Shown here: in pieces, positions 1-12,259 of the stretch
Layout: each line of letters begins with the position of its first letter
Numbering within the stretch: the stretch's first letter is position 1
NCBI RefSeq assembly: GCF_000715075.1
Contig: NC_134087.1
Coordinates: 153,871,436-153,935,435 of the forward strand
DNA length: 64,000 bases
Direction of reading: 5' to 3'
Source of the DNA: Nicotiana tabacum
Taxonomy: Eukaryota; Streptophyta; Magnoliopsida; Solanales; Solanaceae
Position numbers and translations under genes: made by a program
Notes under the pieces: model-generated
What the model saw: only the letters and a program-made list of their open reading frames with translations
Databases searched by the model: none
What the model was told of the DNA's origin: nothing

Positions 1-192
1 TTTATTTTTAAAGATGAAGCAGCAGGAATATTGCAATTATGGTAAAAATTAGTTCACCACATGTAGTACTCTAGACAAATTTTTTCTTCTTGAATTAAAA
101 ATCTTCATAATCGTCAAATTAGTTGCGACTTGATTTGAACCTGCCTGAATCTGTCTTCGATCTTGCTTCAAACCATTGGCTCTGATACCACT
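1..192 (-). mobile_element. Internal 5' end of a copia-type retrotransposon, with primer-binding site
   Basis: Reading the minus strand, positions 190-178 give TGGTATCAGAGCC, the usual primer-binding site complementary to the 3' end of initiator tRNA-Met. It lies two bases inside the LTR that ends at 193. The sequence from 177 down to 1 is then the leader and start of the internal domain, and the rest of the element lies outside the window to the left. No gag domain is recognisable in the visible part. An open frame of 87 codons crosses the LTR-leader junction (49-312) but looks like chance. Confidence 0.7.
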
Positions 193-589
193 TGTTGGGA
201 TCGAAATAACATTGTGCATGCAGAAGCTAACAATGCAAAACTGGGTGGACGATAAATTAGACAAGAAAGAAAATATTCTAAAGAATATGACATTATAATG
301 GGGTTTGATCAATTGACCTACATATAAAAACTAGTATAAAAATATAAAAACTATTAAGAGAAAAATCTTTCCTAAACAAGACTCTTTAATGACTGCATTG
401 TGGATGTTATTGCTGGTGTTCATGTTGTGAGAAGAAAACGTCAATTTATAGAAGTACAAAATTTCTCCTCCAAGAAAATGGTAAGGCATATGAAAGAAAT
501 TTATTCCTTTTAGGAGTCTTTTTCTCTTTTCCCCTTCCCTCAAAAAAGAGAGTCCTAATAGAATAGAAATTCAGGGCAAAATCCTAACA
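193..589 (-). mobile_element. 5' LTR of a copia-type retrotransposon
   Basis: On the minus strand this segment begins TGTTAGGA and ends TCCCAACA, so it has TG...CA ends inside an imperfect 8-bp terminal inverted repeat. It is 397 bp, a normal copia LTR length, and is followed by a two-base gap and a tRNA-iMet primer site. A TATA-like CTATAAATT lies near position 450 on the minus strand, a plausible U3 promoter. Copia rather than gypsy is inferred from the short LTR and primer spacing, not from coding sequence. Confidence 0.7.
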
Positions 590-3494
590 AAGTCAAGGTT
601 TCAATTCCACATACAGGCTTCATCATATTTTTTTTACAATTAACTAAATAAGAACCCAAAATGACATTAAAACACCAACAATATCAGCAAAGATATCTAG
701 CTGAATTTCACGAAAGCATGTGAAAAAGAAAACAAATACAATCATGGCTCTAAAGAAGCTTCATTATTAAGGATAATAAAGTCTCAAAAATCAAGACTTT
801 TTTTTTCTTTTCAATTGCTTAATATTATTCCCCCTCCTCCCTCCCCCCCCCCTCCAAAAAAAAAAACTACATTGATCGCTCATCTGTTCTCTAGCATTTA
901 CATATTTCTGAGCGCTCCAACTCAGACTCCACAATTCTTTTTTTACCCCACCTCCAGCCCCGAGCCACCTATCACGTGTGATTCTCCAATAAAGGGTAGC
1001 TTCTTTTTTGTTTGTATGAAATAAGTATATTTTTAGATATCTGTTGGGATTAGTGTTAGTAATCTATGATAGGGGTATTGGAATGTAAAGATTTACTTTA
1101 CCAATTTTCTTTGGAATGGAATGTGAACGTATATTTCATTCTAAAATATCATAATATGAGTCGGTTAAACAAAGATTAAGAAATATGAGTAGCACTTTGG
1201 TCTAACCATGTAGAGCTTGCCTAGTCAGGATTTTAATTTGCCATCAGTTAAAAAAAAATTGAGTAGTGTTGTCAAAGGCGTGCTTAAGCCATGAAGCGAG
1301 GCTCAAAACATGTTGAGCGCTTCCCCTCGCTTTGCGGGCGCTTCAGCGTCGTCATCAAGTCTTTTAGGCATATTTTTCCTTGTCAATGAGCGTAATTCTT
1401 AAGAAGCGCCACTAAACAATTGATGTTTCACTATCATAATTCTTTTTCAATTTCTTTGTCCATATATTTGTTATTCAAACTTATAACTACTTAGGAGCTG
1501 GAGAGTACATGCGACTACAGTATCCACATTACTCATTGACTAGTATTGACAAATTGTTTGGGAATTTTTTTAAGGGGAAGAGAGCTGTAACACTCAAATT
1601 TTCATAAGAACATTGTATGCACTATAATTGACCCTTCATTGTTTTATCAAAATACGGTGTGGAAATTTTTTTCTTCACCCCTTTATTGAAATTCAAATAT
1701 TTGTGTTATTTAAACATTTATGTACTAATAGAGAATAAATCTCTATAATCTATGCTTATCGATTAGAAGGTACTTCCAATTCTTTAGAAATACTCAGATA
1801 TAAATTGAATTTAAGGATAGAATTATTCCTACCGGGTAATATTGGGTGATTGCTCTTCGCGAAATATAGACATAGATTGAACACTATATTATAAAGTAAA
1901 AAATCATCTTGGGGGAAGACTATTACATACCTAGAACCTCAAGGACTCTCATGTACATTCTCTAAAACAAGGAGGATCTATAACGCAAATTTGCTAAGTC
2001 ATTTTATTTGAACCATGAAATCACTTATTTTAGCAATTCTAAGCCTAAGATCTAGGGGACACTTTCCCACTCCTCTTTATTGTCACCAGGTTGAAAAAAC
2101 CTCATTTTGTCACAACTTATCTTCTTCTTCATTTCCCCCATTAAAGCTCTCAATAGCATGAACTGAAATACTTTTCTTTTCTCATGAAAACACAACTCTA
2201 TATTTAAAAACCATTATGTCTTCTATGTAAACAAATGATGTAGGCTTGATTTTGGAAGAATCAAAAGACATCGCTCTCCTTTTGTGGTAAGACTGTTAAT
2301 CAAACTTTATTTTTTGACATGGTTGAGTTTTTAGTTAGTGCACTTGATATTAAGAACTTGATCTCGTTTGTTATTGTACAGCATTTTGTAAATTGACTAT
2401 AACTATCTTTCTAGAAGTCGGATTAAGGTGATTCAAAATTCTGGAGAAAATTAAGACACATATCTACAACTTTTGTGAGACCAAAAGATCTAATAGATAT
2501 TTCATTTATTTAAAATCAATGCCTAACCTTTATAACTTGATTTAACTTTGATTATACCATGTAAGGGCTTTCTCTGTTCATATTTTGACTTCATTTTATA
2601 ATGGGAAATTAGAACATGTAGAAAGTGTTAATTGTTAAGTTCTCGCTAATTCGAATTTTTCTTTTCCCATAAAATAGAGAGAGAGAGAGAGAAAGGAAAG
2701 GGCAGGTTGGCCTCATTATGGCATTCATCTCCTATTAAGAAATTAGTTGTGCAAATAATATTTTGAGATTTATCAACACTACTGACCTTAACTATTTAGT
2801 ATTGTTTTTATACCCGTCTGATCAGCTAATTTACGAGGCCCTAAAGTTAATATTCAACACCTACCGTGGTTAAGCTGTTCACACTACTATCTGATCAAAT
2901 TATTCTAGAAAACAACTTAAAGTGCATTAGCTTCCTAATTTATTTGCCACAAAAAGTATGGATTGAACTTGTTATTCAACTCGTACTTTCAGTTTTAATA
3001 TGGCATGTCGCTGTCTGGTCGTGAATATCTCCACTAAAATGACCAATTAAGTGTGACGAAAGTCAGCAAAGATGACACATAGAACAAAAATGTAAAAAAA
3101 GAAAAAAGGACCTGCATGCGTAATTTCAATAGAAAGAACAGAGACGTTAATGACTTCGAACGAAAAATCAAAAGTTCCCATGTGTTTTATCAAAAACTGT
3201 TCTTCTAGACGATGAAAAATACACTATGCTGTCCTATGTTCAGACAATGAAAATGTAATAGATGCACCTCCTTTTTAGGTACTTCACAGAAAAGGAACTC
3301 TTAAGTTACGGCGTCTAGCCACGTGAATGGTGTTCAACCAACAATAAACATTCCATAGACAAGACAATATAGGCACCTTTGTGTGCTTTTCATGTTGCAT
3401 ATTGACATCAAAATCGGGCTTGTAAATAAACAAATCCACATACACAGTGCCAGCAACACAGAGAATAGATAAATAGCCAGTACGACATGCCTAC
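590..3494. other. Non-coding stretch, possibly intron 3 of the QTRT2-like gene
   Basis: No convincing coding exon is seen on either strand. The stretch holds homopolymer runs around 800-870, a GC-rich patch at about 1275-1345 built on CGCTT motifs in otherwise AT-rich DNA, and a short (GA)n run at 2678-2692. If the host gene is intact, its exons 4 onward lie left of the window, and this stretch plus the copia element is one intron of at least 3.5 kb. If not, the gene is broken after exon 3. Confidence 0.4.
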
Positions 3495-4329
3495 CGAGTT
3501 TGAAATGATGCATTCGTCAAGCCATCTTAGAGTGCGTTCAACTGAGGCTTTGTTCCTTTTTTCAGAAGCCCAAGCAGGAACTTCATCAGCTAAAGTGGTC
3601 CATAAATTTGGCCTCATAGAAGAAATCATTTCCATGTATTCTGCAGGCTTAATCTGCCAACAACACAGAAAATTTTCAATGAACAAAATAAACTTAATGG
3701 GAGGAAAAACACACAAGAAAATGGATTGTAACTACTGTAGTTGCAACTAAAACAAAAAGGCGGTCAATTAAAAACAAAAATAAGAAAGAAAGGGATAAAT
3801 AAGTTACCAACATACGACCAGAAGGAGTTTCAAAAGAAGCTCCAATCCTGTTAGTACTGTCATGGTCTGGGATAGATATAATAGAATCCCTTGGTACAGC
3901 TACAAGAATATGATCACGTAAACCAAGCAACGGGTGCAATCCTCCAATGTTTGAGATTGCTTTCAGGGAAATGCCTTCCAAGCTAAACAAGCAAATTCAA
4001 AAATGCTGAATTGTTTGAATCACCTCATCTAAAAGGTTAAAGTGTTCTATGACCAACACTCTTTACATGGTTATAAAACTTCAAATTTATTTTTGTTGGT
4101 CTTCAACAAGCGATAGAGTGCACCTCTCACGTACAGTGGTGGTGTACCACCTTATCTAAAACTAAAACGGAAGAGAGGTAAACCTTTTTATTTAGTTTTT
4201 CTGATATTGGTCTTCACTCTTGAAGAAGTAAGAAAAGAGCACCCGTACTTACAGTAGCAGATCCACAATGTAACATGTGGGTTTATGAATTGAGTAGCTT
4301 TTGCCTAGACAATGTACATGTATTAAGAA

Positions 4330-4394
<65 letters not shown>

Positions 4395-4775
4395 GAGATG
4401 GATTAGAGTTATTAGTGGATATTAACTTGAAGGATCCCATAAAATTCAAATCCTGGATCCGCCTTTGAGTATTTACATGGCTTTACTTTGACAGCAGTAA
4501 ACAAACACCTTGTCTGCGACACAATGAATTATGACAGCTAGCAAAATAGAGAGCGGAGAAGCAAAGGAAACTTACAAGTGAAGGGGGCTGACATGGAAAA
4601 GGAGAGAATCAGGGGAAGGGAGGGAAGGGAAGTGGTCAGGAGGAATGAAAACAGGCAAGCCTTTGCGAGTTGTAAGGAGGAGAGCAGGTGTCTCTATTGG
4701 GTGAGGGCAGCTTCCCAGCTGAAGAACACCAGCTCGGGCTTTGCCATTGCTCCATGCCTTCACCACAAACTTCAT
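3495..4775 (-). CDS. QTRT2: Queuine tRNA-ribosyltransferase accessory subunit 2 homologue, first three coding exons (partial)
   Basis: QTRT2 is the non-catalytic partner of the enzyme that exchanges guanine for queuine at position 34 of certain tRNAs. Three exons join in frame: 4775-4576 (200 nt, ATG at 4775), 3982-3808 (175 nt) and 3653-3495 (159 nt), with GT...AG introns at 4575-3983 and 3807-3654. Together they encode about 178 residues. Recognisable family signatures are the N-terminal KARAGVLQLG and the ETPALLLTTRKG stretch, ISNIGGLHPLLGL in exon 2, and LADEVPAWASEKRNKASVERT in exon 3. Exon 3 ends before a GTAGGC donor. No downstream exon is visible in the 3.5 kb to the left, so the C-terminal barrel half is missing here. 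The reading frame is clean, unlike the surrounding elements, so the gene is probably functional if its remaining exons exist. Confidence 0.85.
4333..4389. repeat. (AT)n microsatellite in intron 1 of the QTRT2-like gene
   Basis: An uninterrupted run of alternating A and T, about 57 bp, lies inside the intron between coding exons 1 and 2. It is likely to be highly variable in length between individuals. Confidence 0.95.
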
Positions 4776-5945
4776 TCTCTTCAGCTTCTCTACTCGGCGG
4801 GGGGTTTAGAGAAGCTGCCAATCGCGCCCTTAGCTGTTAAACCCCAAATAAGAGAACAAATTAGAGTAAACAATCGAATATTGCGTGTAATTACCATTAA
4901 TTGCTCTTTACATATATTATTATTATAAGGAAAATAATGATTTCATTCCCTAAGTTATAGCTATATTCCAGTTTTAGTCTCCCCTGTATAATTTAACGGA
5001 GCATACTTAACCAAATTAATATTTAAAAATAAATTAAATATAAAAAAGATTAAAAAAAATAACATGAGTGAAGACTGAAGCTACGTTTCATGGTCCGGAC
5101 AAAAGCTCCTTTGAGCTAAACGATTAATACGTAAAAAGAACTCTTAAGCTCTACTGTTTCTATTCATTTTCTTCTTTAAAACTCTACATCTTTTGCTAAT
5201 CTATCCATATTTATATCTATATCTATATATATCTATACTATATTAAAAGCATGAAGGTCATTAACGAAATATCTTTCATATTTTTTACCCTTTAAAAATA
5301 TATTGTATATTGGATAAAATAGTAATTTAAGTTATTGGCCTAAATTTTAGGGCTTCAAAATTAATTATATTTTGTATATTAAATACTTCCTTATTTAAAA
5401 TAGGTATGAATCCTAATTTACAGGACTTCAAAATCAATTAGTGAAATTTTACCTTAAAGAATCATTAAAAGAAAGAAAAAAACACAAAAATACTTTTACC
5501 ACGTTTGTTTTCTCATTCCTTTTATTAATACGAGATAATGTGCCTATTATATTTTAAATTCTAGAATATTTAATAAAATACCTTCAACAAAAGACTAAAA
5601 TTTAATACTAACGCTTTTTTCCATTTCAAATTTGATCTTTAAAACAAAAATGAAAATCTGAAGTCCCTCCAAATTAATGTTAATTATTATAAAAACTACT
5701 TTCATTTAAAGTATTTAATTATTTTTATAATTTTTAGAAGTTTAAAATTGATAAAACTTTTATTTATTAATTTTTTTCTTATTTGGACTGAAAGTCCTAT
5801 TTAGAACTTTAAAATATTAAAAGTTTACTTTATATATATACTTAAATTAAGTGAGATGCCTTATACGCCTCCTTTTTAAATTCTAATTCTAAGTCATTTA
5901 CCGGAGTAAATATATCATGGATTAGTCTTCTTTCAATTATAAATT
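4776..5945. other. 5' flank of the QTRT2-like gene and AT-rich intergenic DNA
   Basis: The first 80 bp or so, read on the minus strand, are a plausible 5' untranslated region just upstream of the ATG. From about 4930 to 5945 the DNA is very AT-rich with simple-sequence tracts (for example TATATC repeats near 5210-5232). I see no gene. The promoter of the host gene should lie here, but no specific element can be assigned with confidence. Confidence 0.45.
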
Positions 5946-5958
5946 CTCTCACAAGCTT
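5946..5958. repeat. Target-site duplication of the LINE (left copy)
   Basis: The 13-mer ctctcacaagctt is found here and again, identical, at 27333-27345. The two copies bracket the LINE with its poly(A) side on the left. This is the variable-length duplication made by target-primed reverse transcription. Confidence 0.9.
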
Positions 5959-6326
5959 TTCTTTTTTTCTTTTTTTTTTTGGTAATAAAAGACTTATTCA
6001 AACACAAACATAAGAACTATTACAACGAGACGTCAGTCTAGATAACATAGTGCCTAATATGTCTCTTTTTAATACATGGGAAACAAAAGTGATAGGGGAG
6101 GCATAAGTAAGCAAACAACCAAAAACGTCCACATTACATCCACCTTTATCTAATAGGTCCGCTACTCCATTAGCTTTTCTAAACACATGTTTTAATGGTG
6201 GATCATTCGCCTTCCTCAATAGGCACCTACAATCGATCATGTTTTGATATAGACAATTGTTAGAGATAAGAAGGTTGGTTAGTTCCAAGCAATCAGTCTC
6301 AATTACTATTGGAAGAAGATTCTTTT
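5959..6326 (-). mobile_element. LINE, 3' part: C-terminal RNase H segment and poly(A) tail
   Basis: The minus strand from 6326 encodes the second half of a plant LINE RNase H-like domain (RVT_3 type). Visible marks are the IVIETDCLEL strand and the later HVFRKANGVADLL helix, which match the conserved acidic strand and the H...N.xAD region of the family. A TAA stop at 5998-6000 is followed by a very short 3' untranslated region and an A-rich tail, seen as T-runs at 5961-5981. The domain continues directly into 26621 when element E2 is removed. The copy is dead, being 5'-truncated, frameshifted and interrupted. Confidence 0.88.
6322..6326. repeat. Target-site duplication of element E2 (left copy)
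   Basis: CTTTT here is repeated at 26616-26620. The two copies flank the TG...CA ends of the E2 LTRs exactly, as expected for a 5-bp integrase duplication. Confidence 0.92.
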
Positions 6327-8313
6327 TGTCACGACCCAAACCGATGGGCCGCGATGGGCACCCGGTACCTTACTTAACCGAGTACCAACGTAACGTATCT
6401 TTCTTATTACATCATCATATACACGTGACATAGGGGCATAATAGGCCAACATGATCATTTATAAACTCAAAACATAGGCCGACAAGGCCGTACAATCTTT
6501 CACGTACACGACATATGTCTAAAGCCTCTAAGAGTACATAAATATCATAAAGGTCGGGACAGAGTCCTGCCATACCAAACAATATACATCTAAATCATAC
6601 TAACCAAACAAGCAACTCCGAAGCAAATGGAGTGCACCAACATCTTCCGCTGAGTTGATAGCTTACTTGGAGGGCTCTCGACCTGTCTATCGGGACCTGC
6701 GGGCATGAAACGCAGCGTCCCTAGGAAAAAGGGACGTCAATACGAAATAATGTACCGAGTATGTAAAGCAATATACTAAAAGTTGAAACTGAACTGATAA
6801 TATAACAACTGCAAGTAGCTGGAAGTCAAAGATAATCTGAAGATATGCTTACCTGCTGATACTGACTCAATTCTCTCAATATAGTAATTAAAATAGTTGT
6901 CCGGCCCTTTAAGGCTCGATATATATATATATATCTGCTCTGCCATAGTAGGCTCGCTCATAAGCGCTCGGCCATACTAGGCTCTGTATCTCGACCAACT
7001 GGGCTCGCTCATAAGCGTTCGGCCACAGTAGGCTCGGTATATATATAACTGCTCTATCGTAGCTCTGCCGTAGTAGGCTCGCTCATAGGCGCTCGGCCAT
7101 ACTAGGCTCTGTATCTCGACCAACTGGCTCGCTCATAAGCGCTCGGCCACAGTAGACTCGGTATATAACTTATCATCTGATCAGAGGTTGCCCAATAGGG
7201 GTCTGCCCATCGATTATAGCTCGATGGTAATGAAAATACTTTTAATACTGTATATATGTAAACTTTCTGCTCTCTTGACCGGAAGAAGAAAATACTCAAT
7301 TGAATATGAAGTGCCAATAAGGAGAATATTGTAACTTACAAAACTAAGAAAATATACGTAATTTGCGAGACTAGCCAAATATACGTAAATTCCGGGATGA
7401 ATTTTTCTTTATGGCTCATAAATAAAATCGTGTAATGACAAGATCATGCCAAAAGAAAGAAGGGAGGACCTTTAACATACCTGAAGTAGGGGAAAAATCC
7501 GTACGATATTCTTGGAAAAGGTTGCACTGTACTCCTTTAGAACCACAAAATTTTACGTTGCTAATTTCCTCCTGTCTTCGTAGACTTAGTTAAAGAATAT
7601 ACTCAAAGGAAGTGATAGAAATTCAAATATACCTGAAGTAGCAATTTGATGTGAAACCAAACCAAGAGACAAACTAGTGTTTTAAGTCCAATAAATCAAG
7701 AATGTAGTAGTTTGAAAGAACATACAAGTTTATTTCTTTGTAAATCAAGCTTCCACCGTACTTTCCTAATGTCATGAATTATATTGAAGCTTCCACCGTT
7801 GAATCAAGCTTCCACCTTTGAAAGACAAACTGTCATGAATTATATTGGTTTGACTTTATTAAATGAATAAAGTGATTTTACCAACTATTTGGAAAGAGGT
7901 GTCCTTTATTTAATAACTTGGTTGCCACCTAATTAAGAAGACTAAGGAGTCATTATTTGGAAAGTGGCATTGCTGCCACGTCTTTTTTTATGGTGATAAT
8001 TATTAAGTTTTTATCCACTTATTAGTTAATTGGGTAATGTTCCGTTACTTGATAATTAATCAATTACCCGCATAATTTAAAAAATACCACAAATTACTTA
8101 AAATTCTATTTATATTTTAAAATACTTCATATATACTTTATATATTATACTATCGTGGTCACATGGTACTAGTTCATAATTATCGGGTATTATCGCTCGA
8201 CCCGTATTTTATTCCAAAATGCCAAACTTGGACAAAATTTATTTTCTTTGACTTGCTCCCCCTTTCACCTTCATGAATTTACTAATCACTTGTGAAATAG
8301 CATAATCCTTATA
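6327..8313 (-). repeat. E2 3' LTR, lacking its first bases
   Basis: Read on the minus strand it ends GGGTCGTGACA at 6327 and matches the 5' LTR at 24487-26615 over most of its length. The first 170 bp or so of the LTR are missing, because the LTR sequence passes directly into internal E sequence near 8313. Confidence 0.85.
6945..7175. repeat. Minisatellite inside the E2 3' LTR
   Basis: Two copies of a unit of about 127 bp, itself made of degenerate copies of a GGCTCGCTCATAAGCGCTCG motif, separated by TA-rich tracts. Equivalent arrays lie at about 25070-25325 and 49030-49310, and a much shorter one at 30280-30335. Confidence 0.8.
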
Positions 8314-10862
8314 ATAAATCGTAATTCACCTTATTAGTGTCTAAAATGTGATTCACCTTATACGTTCACCTTATTCTCTAAACTATTTATTTTCCTTACT
8401 AATCGTAATTTAGTGCCGCCAGCGAAATCTTTTCTCTTTCTCTTCTTCTCTTTTTTTCAAATCATTATTGAAACGAAGGCCCAAACGTTATCCTTTATCT
8501 GTCACAATTATACCCTCATTTTATTATCAGGTCAACATTTCATTCCTTCTAAATGCTATTAATCTTAGACTCTTTTGAGTTCATTAAGGCTATAGTGAGC
8601 TTTGTATAACATAGAGAAACTGTCTGCTCTTCTTGTTTTCATTGGCTTAATCCTAAAGACTTATCCATTCTTGTCACCTTTTTCGCTCGCCTTTCCTCAT
8701 CCTTACTCATGTTTCCTTAAACTTTTGTCGCTCTACCATACTTTAGCTTGCGACCTATACATATCCATTTATAAACTTTCCTTCAACTTACTTGCACCAT
8801 AGATTTCTTTATGTTGTCCTAGAATATCAAGCGAGACATAACATCGTCTATAACTATTCTTTACTCTCATAATCAGGCTTTTCGATACCTAGACCATAGG
8901 CTGGAAGGTATGCTACTGACGCTGCTGCTATCATTCCTGGATATTGAATCCCCGCGCTTCTAACCTTCTATCCCAAATATGGAATCTTCTCAACCTTCTG
9001 CTTCTGAGTGTCTCGTACATTGTTCACCTTTACCTTGCTTTCCTTAAAGCCTCACATCACATCTTCTATCTCTTTCATAACCTTCCCTCTACATATGTAT
9101 AATTCATATTCACAACGTGAAGTTCTATTATAATACTTGCACCTCTGGTGTATATACAATTTAGTGAGACCTTTATACTGACTTCTTATAAGGCTGGTAG
9201 TTCTTCTAACCGGCATTCTTGTAGAGCCATTATAGATTATGGTTGTTGTACTATCCCTCTCGTATCTCTGATTTTAAGGGAGATCCTACAATGTTCTCGA
9301 TCACGATGTTTCTATTTTTTTGGGTCCAATAATCAAACTCCTGATTTACTTGGGTGATGTAATTCTTTAGTTTCCTCCTCCTTTTGATCGGCCTTTACGT
9401 AGGCTTAAGCTACCTTACGACATGTGGCTCATGGTATCAGTTATTACCTTAGCCTTTCATGGGCGTTATGGAATATCCATGACACAATCTCTTAACAATT
9501 CATTCCTTTGTCTATGCCCTGGGCTCAATTCTTTCTTTTAACTTATACCGGAGTCTTCTATGGTTGTATGATTATCATCAAATATGCTGCCTGGATAATG
9601 CTCCAAAATCTTGAGTGTATCCATAACGTACTAACTATGGATCATTGATCGAATAATTATTTCGTTTCATCTTAGCTTTCCTTCAACGTAAGCTATTACT
9701 TTTCCTAGTCTTTTTGTCCCCTTGTTGCGTCCATACTTAGCTTATCTTAGTTCCCACACTTGCCAGAGTTTTCATACAACTCATATGATCTCGAATATTA
9801 CTTTTAATTCTTACTTCCCGTTCATTAGCCACGGTAGGTGCCATTTTCCTTTGGAATGCTTACAATATTATTATGAGATTGTTGTTACATGACCATTTCC
9901 TCTTTAGGTCGTTGTGCTTAGGTTGAAACCTTCTTTCTTATCTCCTCAGCTAGTCTTTCGTTGTAGTACTTAGGGAGAACCCTTGACTCTCGTAAAGCTG
10001 TGAGCTTATTACGGACCTTTTTGATGTCCTTACTTGCATATAATCATCCGTAGTTGCTTACTTCCATGCCCTTGTGCTTGTATGGTTGCTTCTGAACTGA
10101 TATTTTGACTGCCTTCCCAGTGACACTTTCTTTTATCCCCGCAACACTCATACGATACATTTAACTACCCCGACTCTTGTTTGAATATATCTCAAGTATT
10201 ATAATAATATTCTTCGAGGCTGAATTCTCCATGCTGGGTTCTACTATGTTTATCTTACACGATCTGATGACTCGTCTGTAACCTCCTATTTAACCATAAC
10301 TGGGATCTTCCTAACCAATTACTAACTACTCGTTGGCCCATTCTCATATCAATATTCCTCGTAATCTTTCTTGGGTTATTTCCTTTGTCTTAACTTACGT
10401 CTCGCACTAGCTCCTTATTTATTAATAATATCTCGGGCAGGAACCTTTACTTCCTCTCCTTGATGTCGTGCTTGCATAATATTCTTGAATCGTAGCGTAC
10501 CTGTAAGATTTGGATAAGTGCCATCTCATTCCTCTTTCATTTATCGCATCCTTCCTTTACCATTCCATAGTCACTAGAACCACTTAATTCTGACTTAATA
10601 TCACATCACTCCATATTCCTCCTTTAGGGGTGTACTAAGAGCTGAAGCCACGAGGATCTACCTATAGATGTATTACCTCTTCATCTTTGGCATCGTTTCT
10701 CGACATCAATGATCCTTACTCGCATTGCGGCAATCCTTCTATACCAAGGATGATAAATTCCCTTACTCGCGAGGGTGACACTTAATGTAACTGGTACATA
10801 CAGTCCCTTAAGCTTAACTTTGCTAACATTGCTTGCTTTAGGGAAGTGTCTTCCTGAACGAC
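8314..10862 (-). other. E2 internal domain, distal part, non-coding
   Basis: This 2.5 kb aligns by eye along its length with 50905-53300 of E1 (shared runs such as gaaggcccaaacgttatcct). No open frame contains recognisable retroelement motifs. Read on the minus strand it is the 3' half of the internal domain. The sequence stays recognisably similar between E1 and E2 although nothing in it looks coding. Confidence 0.75.
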
Positions 10863-12247
10863 CATTGATAATAGGCTAGATTTATGCAATTTGGCGATTG
10901 TTTATGCCCCAGCTTGATTATGTTTCATTGTGATAATATAGTTAAATGATGATAAATTGGCTCTAATTGTGAATTTCACACGTTGCAGGAGTGAGTAGCA
11001 CGTATGAGGACTTAAAGTTGTGATTGGAGCTAAATTAAAGCAAGAAAAGCCCCTAGGAGCTGAGTACATGGGAAGACTAGAAAAAAAAGAGACAAAATGA
11101 AGACCTGGACTAGCGCGTCCACTAGCGCGACCGTGGTAGCCCAGATAGTCGAGGCAGAATGATAGGGCATATGCGCGGTCACTAGCGCGTCCATTAGCGC
11201 GACCGCGCTAGCCCAGTTCCAGAAAATTAAATTTCAGGGGTAAACTTGGAAGTTCGGGGGTAAATCCACTTAACCTATAGAAGGTCCAGCTCGCCCAAAG
11301 ATTCACTATCAAGGTTTTCATAGCTTAGTTCAAGGCAAGGAGAGGCAAGAGGCAAGGAGGATAATTCAACATCGAGTTCTTCCTTTCTTCTTTTTGTTTT
11401 TACGATTTGTGATGAAGTTGAATATTGTTATGATGAATACTAGTATGAGTAGCTAAATATTTAGTCTAAGATTTTGATGGAACCTATTGAAGGATGAACG
11501 TCTTGTTATGTTAATATAGTTTGCCCAGTTTAATCTCTATTTGTTCAACTATGTTCTTGTTGTAGTTAATTGATAGGATCCTCAATTAGCTGTGCCTATT
11601 TAGTGTGTATAACTCGGGAAAGAGTGCATATTTAGGTAATTATTGAACAACACCACTCCCAAAGTATATAAGAATCAATAACTTAGGGTTTAAAGGCGGG
11701 ATTAGGGATAACGAAGCCTTGGGTGCAATCTGAAGTGAGCTGTAATAAACAAAGCCAGCTAGCGTATCTCGGGAGAGTGCGTCTAGTAAATTATCGTGAT
11801 TACTCGGGAGAGATTTACGGTAATAGGAATGCTCATAATTGATAGAGATGATTAGGCAATTCTATGTGAAACATAACCGGAATGGATTCCATCAATAGGG
11901 GAAATCATAACCTTAGAACATTCTCTTGATTGTTTACAACTTAATCATAGTTAGTTTTCAGTTGCTTATTTACATTCATTCTTAGTTAGTAGAAACATCC
12001 TCAATTGTTATTCAGAACGTCTGGGAAGTTGATTCCGTAGAATTTAGTAAGTCTAACGAGAGTAATTGATAGGTTAATTCCTTGTGGGTTCGACTCTAGG
12101 CTAAATACTCAGATTATATTTGCAACGTCCGCGTGTCCTTTTTATAAGGCATAGTTGGGGGTGATCGAATTTTGGCGTCGTTGTCAGATTATATTTGCAG
12201 CGTCCGCATGTCCTTTTTATAAGGCATAGTTGGGCGTGATCAAATTT
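10863..12247 (+). repeat. Athila-like LTR, plus-strand orientation (left arm of the palindrome)
   Basis: It starts CATTGATAATAG, against TGTTGATAATAG in the right arm, and matches the reverse complement of 13636-12327 closely throughout. By coordinates it is 1385 bp, or 1310 bp once the 75-bp tandem duplication at its end is discounted, exactly the length of the right arm. It contains the CpG-rich TAGCGCG module at about 11108-11215. Confidence 0.92.
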
Positions 12248-12259
12248 TAGCATCGTTGT
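12110..12259 (+). repeat. 75-bp tandem duplication of LTR end plus primer site
   Basis: The units are 12110-12184 and 12185-12259. Each begins cagattatattt and runs to the end of the LTR and the first bases of the primer site (ttttggcgtcgttgt in the first, ttttagcatcgttgt in the second). The second leads directly into the tRNA-Asp body. The right arm has only one copy. Confidence 0.95.

Noticed and set aside
1275..1345. GC-rich patch in AT-rich DNA as an exon of QTRT2
   Set aside because: No reading frame matches the family; CGCTT-type repetition suggests a dispersed repeat.
3487..3750. 87-codon plus-strand frame
   Set aside because: It is a shadow of QTRT2 exon 3 on the other strand.
4249..4449. 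Frame with a Tyr-Ile repeat
   Set aside because: It is only the translation of the (AT)n microsatellite.
4578..4928. 116-codon plus-strand frame
   Set aside because: It is antisense to QTRT2 exon 1 and its upstream region, and its translation has no family resemblance.
5232..5260. Possible Helitron 5' end (tctatactatattaaaagc)
   Set aside because: The motif resembles some plant Helitron starts, but I could not find a matching CTRR end with a hairpin; too weak to call.
8602..9357. Short frames in the E2 internal domain
   Set aside because: They lie on the strand opposite to the element, are not preserved at the matching place in E1, and have no motifs.
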